From Arthrobacter subterraneus (GTDB lineage Bacteria; Actinomycetota; Actinomycetes; Actinomycetales; Micrococcaceae), in NCBI RefSeq assembly GCF_900099735.1, contig NZ_FNDT01000010.1:1-64000 (forward strand): a DNA stretch of 64,000 nucleotides. The letters are read 5' to 3'. The position numbers and the translations under genes were made by a program. The notes under the pieces were generated by a model that made no database searches, was not told the DNA's origin, and saw nothing but the letters and a program-made list of their open reading frames with translations. Positions 17,260 to 25,561 of the stretch are shown one piece after another. Position 1 is the first letter of the stretch, and each line of letters opens with the position of its first letter.

Positions 17260-17288
17260 CTAACTCCGCACGGCCCTATCTCGACTAC
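17260..17288 (+). promoter_or_regulatory. ECF-type promoter candidate before the small-gene/CBASS block (copy 2)
   Basis: CTAACT (17260-17265), 16 bp, then CGACTAC (17282-17288) reproduces the motif at 14930-14958. It starts 3 bp after the protease stop codon and lies about 56 bp upstream of the ATG at 17344. The two sites share 29 of 37 bases, concentrated in the proposed -35, -10 and start-site boxes, while the spacer diverges. That is the pattern expected of promoters rather than of a recent duplication. Confidence 0.65.
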
Positions 17289-17343
17289 CCAGTGAGAGCC
17301 CCCGCTGACTCGGACCTGGGCTGTCGGAATGGAGGTGAAGGAG

Positions 17344-17499
17344 ATGGCTAAGAACACCGGACGAGGACACCGCGTCGGTGCCGTGAAGAGTCGCAGCGAG
17401 TTCAAGCGTGGCACGACGTGGTTCAAGCGCGACGCCGGTACCGGTCGCATCCTCAACGGCAGCCCCAAGCAGCACAAGGGCGTCCGCAACGAGAAGTGA
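17344..17499 (+). CDS. Basic 51-residue protein of unknown function
   Basis: ATG 17344 is preceded by GGAGGTGAAGGAG, a very strong ribosome-binding site. The product is Lys/Arg/Gly-rich (MAKNTGRGHRVGAVKSRSEF at the start, ending HKGVRNEK), with no hydrophobic segment. It would suit binding to nucleic acid or ribosomes. I recognise the N- and C-terminal style from short unnamed actinobacterial proteins but know no function. It is the first gene behind promoter copy 2 and lies 93 bp upstream of the Cas2-like gene. Confidence 0.75.
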   Translation: MAKNTGRGHRVGAVKSRSEFKRGTTWFKRDAGTGRILNGSPKQHKGVRNEK

Positions 17500-17592
17500 C
17501 TTCGTGGCCGGCGGCGCCGTGGTGTCGCTGGCCCAACACTGCGGCAGCGGGCGTGCCGTACAGAACCGATTCGAGTACAGCAGGAGGACGGC

Positions 17593-17865
17593 ATGGCAGT
17601 TCACTGGGTCAACTACGACCTCAACAAGGCGGGACAGGACTACACCAAGCTCATCGACTACTTGAAGTCGCACCAGAGCTGGGCGAAACCCCTCAAGAGC
17701 AGCTTCTTCGTGAAGACATCCCTGACAGCGGCGCAGCTTCGAGACGGAGCCAAGAAGCACGTCGACGCGAACGACGACATCGTCGTCGTGACGGTCACCG
17801 GCCAATCCTGGGCCACCCACAGTATTCCCTCGGACGTGAACGAGTGGCTGAAGAAGAATCTCTAG
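17593..17865 (+). CDS. Small Cas2/VapD-like (SinR-type) protein
   Basis: The 90-residue product follows a GGAGG site at 17582-17586. Its pattern of strands and helices is that of the ferredoxin-like fold shared by Cas2 and VapD nucleases. A first strand ends in NYDL, a helix follows (DYTKLIDYLKSH), then strand SSFFVKT, a second helix (TAAQLRDGAKKHV) and strand DDIVVVTV. The Asp of NYDL is in the position of the metal-binding Asp of Cas2. No cas genes or arrays are present. The location between the regulator cassette and CBASS suggests a defence or addiction role. This fold call is my inference from the pattern. Confidence 0.7.
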   Translation: MAVHWVNYDLNKAGQDYTKLIDYLKSHQSWAKPLKSSFFVKTSLTAAQLRDGAKKHVDANDDIVVVTVTGQSWATHSIPSDVNEWLKKNL

Positions 17866-17986
17866 TGTCCGACTGGGCACACGGTTCAGCGCGCCAAGGG
17901 CGGATGACAACGTCCTCTGCGGTTCGATGCCGTTTCCGTCGAAGCAGCCCGATCTTCGAGCCCGAAGGAGTGTCGGTGCCCCAGCG

Positions 17987-17992
17987 TAGGAT
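17987..17992 (+). promoter_or_regulatory. Possible -10 element of a leaderless promoter for capV
   Basis: TAGGAT ends 6 bp before the capV ATG at 17999, the spacing seen for leaderless actinobacterial transcripts. No good -35 is visible and there is no ribosome-binding site in front of this ATG. Both facts fit a leaderless start inside the larger cluster. Confidence 0.35.
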
Positions 17993-17998
17993 ACTTAC

Positions 17999-19105
17999 AT
18001 GGGTGTAGTTCGCGCAAATTCGACGGGCACCGGCGGCGAAACGCCGTCCGGGCCGCTCGAGGTGCTCGGCCACCAGGACCACTTGTCGGCGACAGACGAG
18101 CCGACCAGGCCGCCGTCCGATCGTTTCCAGATTCTCGCCCTTGATGGCGGGGGAGCCAAGGCACTGTTCACCGCTCACGTGCTCGCGCGGCTGGAACAGG
18201 ACCTCGGCGTCAGCATCAGGGACTCGTTCGACTTGATCGCCGGCACGTCGGCGGGTGGGATCGTCGCGCTCGGGTTGGGTGCCGGTCTCACCCCGAGCGA
18301 GATCGTGGCGCACTACGAAGAACTGGTCGAGGCGGTCTTCCCGGCCGTGCGCCGGCGACTGTGGCGGCGACCTCGGCAACTCACTGCACCCATCTACGAC
18401 GGCGATGCGCTGCGTACCGCCTTGACGAAGGTGCTTGGCGAAGGGCTGCTGGGAGACAGCGCGAAGCGGTTAATCATCCCGGCCTGGGACGTGCAACGAG
18501 GCTCCGTGCACATCTTCAAGACGCCGCACCACACACGGCTCGTCCGAGACTGGCGCATCCCGATGGTGGACATCGCGATGGCAACCTCGGCGGCACCGCT
18601 CTACTTCCCTGCCGCGCGTGTCGATGGGCACCGCCTCATCGACGGCGGCGTGTGGGCGAACAACCCCTCTGTCGTCGCGATCGCCGAGGCCGTGAGCATG
18701 CTCGACGTACCGCTCGCCTCGATCAGGGTGCTCAACGTCGGCACCATCGACCAGCTCACAAACCACCCCAAGCGCCTCGACCGCGGCGGGCTGTTCAACT
18801 GGGCGAAGCCGATCGCGCCACTGATCCTCACCGCCGGCAGCCGTGGCGGACAGGGCATCGCTGAGCATCTGATCGGCGAGTCCGCTTTCACGAGGTTCGA
18901 TGCTCTCGTGCCGGGCGGACTGTACGCACTCGACTCGGCAGACCCGAGCGATGTCGTCGGCCTCGCCGCGTCCGTGAGCCGCGAGCTCAGCCCCGTCTAC
19001 ACCGCGCGGTTCGCAGATCATCGCGCGGCCGACTACACACCGTTGATCGGAGACCGACACCGCGGCGACCCGACCAGCACGTCGACCACGGAGGTCTCCC
19101 GATGA
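17999..19105 (+). CDS. capV: CapV-type patatin-like phospholipase (CBASS effector)
   Basis: The 368-residue protein has a patatin domain after a 40-residue disordered N-terminus. The oxyanion-hole loop is DGGG (49-52), the nucleophile elbow is GTSAG with Ser84, and the partner acid is Asp215 in DGGVWANNPS. CapV proteins are switched on by a cyclic dinucleotide and degrade membrane phospholipids, killing an infected cell. It overlaps the next gene, a CD-NTase, by 4 bp, which fixes it as the effector of that enzyme. Confidence 0.92.
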   Translation: MGVVRANSTGTGGETPSGPLEVLGHQDHLSATDEPTRPPSDRFQILALDGGGAKALFTAHVLARLEQDLGVSIRDSFDLIAGTSAGGIVALGLGAGLTPSEIVAHYEELVEAVFPAVRRRLWRRPRQLTAPIYDGDALRTALTKVLGEGLLGDSAKRLIIPAWDVQRGSVHIFKTPHHTRLVRDWRIPMVDIAMATSAAPLYFPAARVDGHRLIDGGVWANNPSVVAIAEAVSMLDVPLASIRVLNVGTIDQLTNHPKRLDRGGLFNWAKPIAPLILTAGSRGGQGIAEHLIGESAFTRFDALVPGGLYALDSADPSDVVGLAASVSRELSPVYTARFADHRAADYTPLIGDRHRGDPTSTSTTEVSR

Positions 19106-20097
19106 AACTCACTGACTACTTCAACGTCCTGCTCAAGGACACCGTCAACCTCAGCCAGGTGAAGCTCGACTCGCTCGACTCTCGCGTCGAGGCGGTCTAC
19201 CAGGCGTTGAAGGCCGACGAACAGATCGGGCGCCTGATCCTCGGCAAGACGCCCCAGGGCTCGTGGGCGCACAAGACCATCATCAACCCGGTGGGCAGCA
19301 ACGAGTTCGACGCGGACTTCATGCTCGACATGAGCGAGAACGCGGACTGGTCCGACGATCCCAAGAAGTACATCGAGGAGGTCTACGCGGCCCTGCACCG
19401 TCACAGCACCTACGGCAACATGCCGCACTCACGCAAGTGCCGTTGCGTCCGACTCGTCTACGCGAACTCCATGCACCTCGACATCGTGCCGCACCTCAAC
19501 CTCGCCGATGGTCGCGAAGTCATCGTCAACCGCGACGACAACGACTGGGAGCAGACCGACCCCCAGGGCTTCACGGACTGGATGAAGGACAAGGACACGC
19601 TCGCGAAGGGCAACCTCCGCAAGGTCATCCGGCTGATGAAGTACCTGCGCGACCACAAGAACTCCTTCACCGGCACACGGTCGATCCTCCTGACGACACT
19701 GCTCGGCGAGCAGGTCACCGAGCTGCGCACGCTGCTCGACCCCGGCTACTACAGCGACGTCCCGACCACCCTCCTGCACCTCGTGAAGGACCTCGACGCC
19801 TGGCTCCAGGCGCGCCCGATCAAGCCCTCCATTCCAGACCCGTCCGGGTCCGGGGTCACCTTCGACCATCGGTGGGAGCAGTCGACCTACAGCTACTTCC
19901 GAGACCGCATCCATGTCCACGCCGCCGAAATCGAGGAAGCGTACGAAGAGGAGAACAAGGAGCGCAGCATCGAGCTTTGGCAGGGCATTTTCGGTGACGG
20001 ATTCAAGGCCCCGGCCACCTCGTCCAACAGCGCGAAGTTCCCGGCAGCAGCTCCCGCGGCCGCTTCCACGGTGGGGCGGTCGGGCCGCGCGGGATGA
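19102..20097 (+). CDS. CD-NTase (CBASS cyclic-oligonucleotide synthase)
   Basis: The 331-residue protein has the nucleotidyltransferase core: QGS at 52-54, metal-binding Asp70 and Asp72 in NEFDADF, and a third acid, Asp127, in HLDIVP. A helical second domain follows. Sensing infection, such enzymes make a cyclic di- or trinucleotide that activates the CapV partner. The last 25 residues are Ala/Ser-rich and end in Gly (RSGRAG). A free C-terminal Gly suits thioester transfer by the Cap2 protein encoded next, whose ATG overlaps this stop codon. The clade cannot be assigned by eye. Confidence 0.9.
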   Translation: MKLTDYFNVLLKDTVNLSQVKLDSLDSRVEAVYQALKADEQIGRLILGKTPQGSWAHKTIINPVGSNEFDADFMLDMSENADWSDDPKKYIEEVYAALHRHSTYGNMPHSRKCRCVRLVYANSMHLDIVPHLNLADGREVIVNRDDNDWEQTDPQGFTDWMKDKDTLAKGNLRKVIRLMKYLRDHKNSFTGTRSILLTTLLGEQVTELRTLLDPGYYSDVPTTLLHLVKDLDAWLQARPIKPSIPDPSGSGVTFDHRWEQSTYSYFRDRIHVHAAEIEEAYEEENKERSIELWQGIFGDGFKAPATSSNSAKFPAAAPAAASTVGRSGRAG

Positions 20098-21848
20098 GCC
20101 GACGCAACCGGGCCACGCTTTCGGCCTGGCAGAAGCATCTCGTTGACGAGTTGAGGTCACTCGCCAGGGAGCGCCCCCACGACGTGCGGATAGTCCAGCA
20201 GCCTCGGCTCGACTCTGACGGCGACGCCATCCTCCGACTCCGGCTCCACACCGCAGATATCCCTCACCGCCCCGGCGGGCTGGAACTTGGAGAAGACGAG
20301 GAGTTCATCGTCAAGATTCGCCCCTCGCTGTTTGCGCCCCCGAGCGCCGAGGTTGACCACACACGCTTCCTCGGTTTCCCGCACGTCCTCCAAGGGCAGC
20401 GGCTCTGCATCTATCTCGACCCTTCCCGCGAGTGGCGGCCGTCCGCCGGGATGGCCGGATTTCTCAGCCGACTGTGGGACTGGCTCACCGATGCCGCCGG
20501 CGGAGCATTCGATCCCTCGACCGCGATGTACCACGCTGTCGGAGGAGTGCTCCACCACGCTGACGACACACCCACCATCGTCGTCCGCGAACCTGGTCCG
20601 CCGAAGCGGCAGCAGATCGCTCGGCTCGTCGCCCGCTCACCGCACCGCTACGACCTCACCTACTCGACCGACCGCGACGGACACCGCACACCCGTCTTTG
20701 TCCTCGCGAGCGACCTTCCATTCGGCGCGGCATCCACCTTCGCGCTGTTCCTGACGCTCCTGGACGACCCGCACCTTGACCGCGCCGAAGGGCGACCACC
20801 AGAGGTCTCGCCGCAGTCGCCTGCGTTCCTTACCTCGCTGCTCGCCAGTGCTCTACGAAACCCTGACGGTACGGAGCAGTACTTCGTGCTTGCTGTGCCG
20901 CACCCCGCAGGGGGAGCGCACCATCTTCTCGGCGGACGCCTTCCCGCAACTACCGCCGACGCCTTGCGACGCCTCGCCAAGAAGCACGGCACCGCGGTCA
21001 ACCTCGATCCCGCGATCATCAACGCCGACATCCCGATCGAATGGTGCAACATGTCCGACGAACGGCAAGAGGTCACGACCCGGCGCGACGACAACCGTCC
21101 CGTCAACGGCTTTCAAGGAAAGACTGTTCACATCTGGGGCTGCGGTGGCCTGGGCTCATGGCTCGCCGAGTTCATCGCACGCGCCGGAGCCAGCGCCATC
21201 ACCGTCTGCGACCCCGGCACCGTCACCGGCGGACTGCTTGTGCGACAGAATTACACCGAAGCCGACATCGGCCAGACGAAGGCCGATGCCCTCGCCATAC
21301 GCCTCCGCGCGATCCGCGACGACCTGACCGTCACCGTCGCAGAAGGAAGCGTCCCCGATCCAGCCGTTTCTCTCGCCGCGGACCTCATCATCGACGCCAC
21401 CGTCAGTCACAGCATCGCTACCTACCTTGACACCCTCGCCGGCGAAGCCCGCAAGGCCCTCATCGCCCAGATCGCCACCGACGCCAGGACGGGATCGCTC
21501 GGTATCGCCAACATCTGCGCGCCCGGTGCCGCCTGTACGCCGTCTGAGCTTGACGACCAGGCAGGCCGCTCGGTAGTGGCCGATGGTGAGTTGGAGCTGT
21601 ACCACCCGCTCTGGGAGGACGCAGCCGAAGGCGACGAACTGATCCCCACCAGAGGATGCTCAGTACCCACGTTCCACGGCTCGGCCGCGGACCTCGCTGC
21701 CGTCGCCGCGACACTCGTCAACATGATCGGCCTGCACCTCCAACAGGCAGAGGCACCTGTTTCAGGAACCCACCTCATCGCCCTGCCACACGCACCAGCA
21801 GGCCCACGGCATCGCTTCCTTCCCGCGGCGTCGGACCCCCGCGGATGA
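20094..21848 (+). CDS. cap2: Cap2-like E2-E1 fusion (CBASS conjugation enzyme)
   Basis: The 584-residue protein has an N-terminal E2-like domain with candidate catalytic Cys105 in GQRLCIYLDP. A linker domain (165-340) follows, then an E1/ThiF domain with nucleotide loop GCGGLGS (349-355) and a conserved RQNYTEADIGQTKADAL segment. Cys522 in TRGCSVPTFHG is a likely E1 active-site Cys. In type II CBASS, Cap2 joins the C-terminus of the CD-NTase to cell targets and primes it. Translation is coupled to the CD-NTase by a 4-bp overlap. A JAB protease (Cap3) normally follows but none is encoded here. Confidence 0.9.
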   Translation: MSRRNRATLSAWQKHLVDELRSLARERPHDVRIVQQPRLDSDGDAILRLRLHTADIPHRPGGLELGEDEEFIVKIRPSLFAPPSAEVDHTRFLGFPHVLQGQRLCIYLDPSREWRPSAGMAGFLSRLWDWLTDAAGGAFDPSTAMYHAVGGVLHHADDTPTIVVREPGPPKRQQIARLVARSPHRYDLTYSTDRDGHRTPVFVLASDLPFGAASTFALFLTLLDDPHLDRAEGRPPEVSPQSPAFLTSLLASALRNPDGTEQYFVLAVPHPAGGAHHLLGGRLPATTADALRRLAKKHGTAVNLDPAIINADIPIEWCNMSDERQEVTTRRDDNRPVNGFQGKTVHIWGCGGLGSWLAEFIARAGASAITVCDPGTVTGGLLVRQNYTEADIGQTKADALAIRLRAIRDDLTVTVAEGSVPDPAVSLAADLIIDATVSHSIATYLDTLAGEARKALIAQIATDARTGSLGIANICAPGAACTPSELDDQAGRSVVADGELELYHPLWEDAAEGDELIPTRGCSVPTFHGSAADLAAVAATLVNMIGLHLQQAEAPVSGTHLIALPHAPAGPRHRFLPAASDPRG

Positions 21849-22001
21849 GATAGCGCGGGGTTACGTCTGTCGGCGCGCGGGCGTACAGTGGAGGCCGAGG
21901 CAGGTCCTCCTCGATTGCAGGTCCTTCGGGACGGCCCAGCTTGGGCGCTCATACACGTACTGCCTCCTCGACGGAGAGACACGTGTGACGAGAGGCCCGC
22001 C

Positions 22002-22373
22002 ATGATCCGCATGATCTGGACGCTCAGCGCCCACACCCGCTACTACCTGCGCCGCTACATGCCGACCAATCGGCTGCTCGACGCGATCCGCCGCCGACGC
22101 AACTTGAAGTGGGGCATCCCCACGATGCTCCTCGCCGTTCCCTACCTGCTGATCGCGAGCATCTGCACCAACGCCCTCGCCGCCGGCGCCCCAGGCTGGC
22201 TGCATCTGGTCGTGTTGTGGGCGGTGTGGAACGCGATGAAGTTCATCATCATGGGACCGGTCAGCCTCATCCTCCTGATCCGTGCCCGGACCCAGGAAGC
22301 CATCGCCCGACACCGCATTCCTGCTCGTCCGGCGGTCAAGCCGTTTCAGGGAACCTCCGTCCTCCGACGGTGA
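22002..22373 (+). CDS. Small membrane protein of unknown function
   Basis: The 123-residue protein starts at ATG 22002, 7 bp after AGAGG (GTG 21984 is an alternative). A basic N-terminus (RYYLRRYMPTNRLLDAIRRR) is followed by two or three membrane segments (MLLAVPYLLIASICTNALAA, LHLVVLWAVWNAMKFIIMG, VSLILLI) and a basic tail. It lies 153 bp after cap2, and the gap contains repeated TCCTCGA/CTCCTCGACGG stretches. It may be an independent element gene or part of the defence island. No family is recognised. Confidence 0.75.
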   Translation: MIRMIWTLSAHTRYYLRRYMPTNRLLDAIRRRRNLKWGIPTMLLAVPYLLIASICTNALAAGAPGWLHLVVLWAVWNAMKFIIMGPVSLILLIRARTQEAIARHRIPARPAVKPFQGTSVLRR

Positions 22374-22518
22374 CAGTCGCCTCACGGGGCACGACGAGTA
22401 ACCCTCGGGCGGTCACCTCCCTCGGGCCGACGCTTGCCCGCGGCGTGGCAGACGTCTCTCCCTGCTCGCCGCGTGACACGATGAGTTTGTGTCGAGGTGA
22501 ACGAGAGGAGCGACACCG

Positions 22519-24528
22519 ATGCGGTTGTCGACCATCGAGTTCAACGGCTACAAGCGCCTCGATCAGGCCTCGTGCAACGTCGACGGTCACACGATCGCGT
22601 TCATCGGCCCCAATGAGTCCGGCAAGAGCAGCGTCCTCCAAGGATTGGCGTGGCTGACGGACGACGATCGCGATGATCCTGCGCTGTCTCTGCGTGAGCA
22701 GAATCGCCGGACGCGGCCAGACTCGGGCGCCCTCGTCGTGCGCGCACTCTACAGGCTCGACCCTGACGACCTCGAAGCTCTACGCAGCCTCAACATCGAC
22801 CCCAGTGGACCGATAGATGCCAAGACGGTAACCCAGTTCCGGTTCTCCCGACGCAAGGATGGCGGGCACGTCACTGGACTCTCCACGACAGTTGGCCGGA
22901 ACCGCCTCCCGTTCGCGAACGCCTTCGACGCCTTGTCAAAGGTCGAGCTCGCGCGCGCTGACTCCGTTGCCCTGCTTGACGAACACGATGTAGACGACCT
23001 CGAAGCTGTCGTCCGTGAAGCCCAAGCGGCTGTCGATCCGGATGACTCGGACTGGAATATGGAACGGGTTGCTCGCGGCCAAGAGGCGCTCACCCGCCTT
23101 CAGGCGGTGATCGACCAGATCAGCCAGATCGATGTGCGTTCGGCAAAGCTCACAAAGATTCGCCGGAACGCGGAGAAGGCCATCCCGCTCCTCCAAGCGG
23201 CCGCTGAGGCAGGTGAACTTGCCGATCCGGTCGACAGCATGCGAGGTCTACTCGCCACGAGGGTCCCGAAGTTCGTTCTGTTCAGTGACGACGACCGTGA
23301 CCTGGCTGAGTCATACAACCTGAGTGACGAAGCGGTGCGTTCACAACCACCAGCCCCGCTTCGGAACCTTCTGACCGTCGCAGGCACTACCGCCGAGGAA
23401 GTATGGAGCGCCATAGCCAGCGGCGATCCTGCGACGATGCGGACGCTGGGACGCCGCATGAACGAGATACTGAGTTCACGTCTCGAACCGATGTGGACTC
23501 AGTCGAAGCTGACGATTGAACTCGCACTGAACCAAGGTGGGATTCTCGAAGTCAACATCCACGAGCTGGACAGCCCGGACTTCACCGTGACTCCGATCGC
23601 CGAACGAAGTGACGGGTTGCGCACGTTCCTTGGCCTTGTGTGCTTCCTGATCGCCGCCGACCTGGAGATCCCTCCCGTCCTCATGATCGATGAGGCCGAA
23701 CGCAACCTCCACTACGATGCCCAGGCCGACCTCGTGCGCGTGCTGACGCGAGAACTGCAAGTCCACAAGGTCATCTACACGACGCATTCTCCCGGCTGCC
23801 TGCCACTCGACCTCGGAACCGGCATCAGGGTGGTGGCGCGCCGGCCCGACGACCTAGCCATCAGCACTCTTGAGAACAACTTCTGGACGAAAGAGGAGCC
23901 CGGCTTCTCCCACCTGCTGTTCGCGATGGGCGCCGAAGCCGCTGCGTTCTCGGCGTTCCGGCGAGCCGTGCTGGCGGAGGGAGTAAGCGAGATGATCCTG
24001 CTCCCTACACTGCTCAGGAACGCCACAGACGGATCGCAACTGGACTTCCAGGTAGCGTTCGGGCTCTCGAATCTCTCAGCCCCACGGGCAATCAGCTCCG
24101 TAGCGCTCATCACCACGTTCCTCGTGGACGGAGATAAGTCGGGCAACGACAAGAAGAAGCAGCTCGTCGCAGCCGGAGTGCCCAAGGGTCACGTCTTCCA
24201 ACTGCCGAAAGGAAAAGCGATCGAAGACCTCGTGGATCGTGCGACGTATCTGCACACAGTCAACGAGTTCCTGGCCGAGCAGGACAAGAGCATCCCCTCG
24301 GGTGCACTGGCGAACAACACGACAATCGCAAAGGCCGTGGATGACTACGCGAAGACTCACCTCTCCATGCCGGGCGGCGTCAGCCACAAGATCATCGCCA
24401 CCCGCCTTGCGCTTCTCGGTGAACATTTACCCCTCAACGCGGTCGGTCGACGATTCCTCTCCGACCTGAGACCGAAACTCGAAGACGCCTTTAAGCAGGC
24501 GTACGTGCTCACGCAGGAGAACGACTGA
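22519..24528 (+). CDS. OLD-family ATP-dependent endonuclease
   Basis: The 669-residue protein combines an ABC/SMC-like ATPase with a C-terminal TOPRIM nuclease. Walker A is GPNESGKSS (30-38), the signature region is ERSDGLRTFLGLV, Walker B is VLMIDEAERNLHYDAQ, and the switch His is in YTTHSPG. The TOPRIM acids are Glu in LAEGVSEM and Asp in FLVDGDKSG. OLD proteins cut DNA and several act against phages. GAGAGGAG lies 8-15 bp before the ATG. It stands alone, without a UvrD/GajB helicase partner, which points to a class 1 OLD. Its place after CBASS makes the region a defence island. Confidence 0.9.
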   Translation: MRLSTIEFNGYKRLDQASCNVDGHTIAFIGPNESGKSSVLQGLAWLTDDDRDDPALSLREQNRRTRPDSGALVVRALYRLDPDDLEALRSLNIDPSGPIDAKTVTQFRFSRRKDGGHVTGLSTTVGRNRLPFANAFDALSKVELARADSVALLDEHDVDDLEAVVREAQAAVDPDDSDWNMERVARGQEALTRLQAVIDQISQIDVRSAKLTKIRRNAEKAIPLLQAAAEAGELADPVDSMRGLLATRVPKFVLFSDDDRDLAESYNLSDEAVRSQPPAPLRNLLTVAGTTAEEVWSAIASGDPATMRTLGRRMNEILSSRLEPMWTQSKLTIELALNQGGILEVNIHELDSPDFTVTPIAERSDGLRTFLGLVCFLIAADLEIPPVLMIDEAERNLHYDAQADLVRVLTRELQVHKVIYTTHSPGCLPLDLGTGIRVVARRPDDLAISTLENNFWTKEEPGFSHLLFAMGAEAAAFSAFRRAVLAEGVSEMILLPTLLRNATDGSQLDFQVAFGLSNLSAPRAISSVALITTFLVDGDKSGNDKKKQLVAAGVPKGHVFQLPKGKAIEDLVDRATYLHTVNEFLAEQDKSIPSGALANNTTIAKAVDDYAKTHLSMPGGVSHKIIATRLALLGEHLPLNAVGRRFLSDLRPKLEDAFKQAYVLTQEND

Positions 24529-24537
24529 AGAGGCGCA

Positions 24538-24864
24538 TCACACCGTCGCTCGAACACGACGGCCGCTCGGACGGATCGCGACTCCCTGGGCCTCAAGCGC
24601 ACGACGCACCGCCTGCTGGCTGACCCCGAACCGCAACCCCACCTCCAACAGCGTCAGGCCTCCGTCGTATAGCTCGACCGCTTCGGCGAGGTGACACTCA
24701 TCAAGGCCGCGCCGGCGGATCGGGACCGACCGGCGGAGCAGGTGCGCCGCCGCGGTGCGGCGATGAATGCTGAACCGCTCGCCCAACTCCACGAGTGTTG
24801 CGCCCGCCTCGTACAGGGCCACCAGCTTGTCCACCTGCGCTGGGCTCAGAAAGGTTTGAGTCAT
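24538..24864 (-). CDS. Double helix-turn-helix DNA-binding protein
   Basis: From ATG 24864 the 108-residue protein contains two similar helix-turn-helix units: LVALYEAGATLVELGERFSI and AVELYDGGLTLLEVGLRFGV. Each unit is followed by a recognition helix (HRRTAAAHLLRR and SQQAVRRALEAQ). The layout resembles the DNA-binding tail of resolvases, but no catalytic domain is attached. It converges on the OLD nuclease gene with 9 bp between stops. The frame extends further upstream, but residues before this Met are Arg-rich and unlikely to be translated. A role as a repressor or recombination helper of the element is possible. Confidence 0.75.
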   Translation of the reverse strand: MTQTFLSPAQVDKLVALYEAGATLVELGERFSIHRRTAAAHLLRRSVPIRRRGLDECHLAEAVELYDGGLTLLEVGLRFGVSQQAVRRALEAQGVAIRPSGRRVRATV

Positions 24865-25162
24865 CCCAACCGCTCGCACCATCCGGCCCCGCGAGTCCAC
24901 CACAGACGGCTCCAACGGCCTCCGATCCCGTCGGTAGACCCCGCGCGACCTGCGAGAAGCCACCGTTTTCAAGGCCGGGCAGGGGTTCTCGAACTCTCTA
25001 CGGAGGTCCACTTTCCTGTCATCGGTGCGCATGTTACTGAAAGGTAACTTCAAGGCATCCTCAAGTAACTCTCACGAGTTGAGTAAACGGTTGACGGCCC
25101 CTGTCCCAAAGGCGAATGTGGAAGTACCTGCATCGGAGCGGGCACTTCATCTGGGGGCGGAT

Positions 25163-25324
25163 ATGGGAACGATCAAGTGCAAGACCTGTCCTGGCACGTG
25201 GACAGTTTCATCACCCAGGACCGAGACGGTCATTGCGGAAAACCACACGTACCTGCACCCTGGCCACCGTACGTCCACGGTCTGGGATTCCGCGGAGGAA
25301 GACGAGCCAGTCGACGGAAATTGA
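25163..25324 (+). CDS. Small Cys/His protein, hypothetical
   Basis: ATG 25163 follows a GGGGGCGG stretch. The 53-residue product has CKTC near its start and HTYLHPGH later, a possible zinc site, and an acidic tail. A second short frame begins at TTG 25321, overlapping this stop, and runs to 25467 with no recognisable content. The remaining part of 25325-25561 shows nothing I can name. The AT-richer stretch 25030-25110 may mark the edge between the mobile element and the chromosome. Confidence 0.45.
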   Translation: MGTIKCKTCPGTWTVSSPRTETVIAENHTYLHPGHRTSTVWDSAEEDEPVDGN

Positions 25325-25561
25325 GCCTCTTCGACTTGGAGTTGGCTTATGGGCAGCTGATCGCAGGTGAAGGCGCCGCCCGGGCACTGAAGGATCCACG
25401 CACCTCCACAAGACCTTGCAGTTCAGTCACAATTCAGCGCGTTCCCGGGGCTGCGGTCGTCCAGTAAGCGCTGCGGGTGACACAGTGATAGGAAGGAAAA
25501 ACCATCCGTGGGGGAGTTGACTGCGAATTAAGAAGTCCGGACCACGATAAAAGAGGCGGAA

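Noticed and set aside
17593-17865. Cas2-like protein as a sign of a CRISPR locus.
   Set aside because: No cas1, effector genes or spaced direct repeats are present anywhere in the window.
24865-25053. Longer N-terminus for the double-HTH protein.
   Set aside because: The added residues are Arg-rich, unlike the domain, and no ribosome-binding site supports the upstream ATG.
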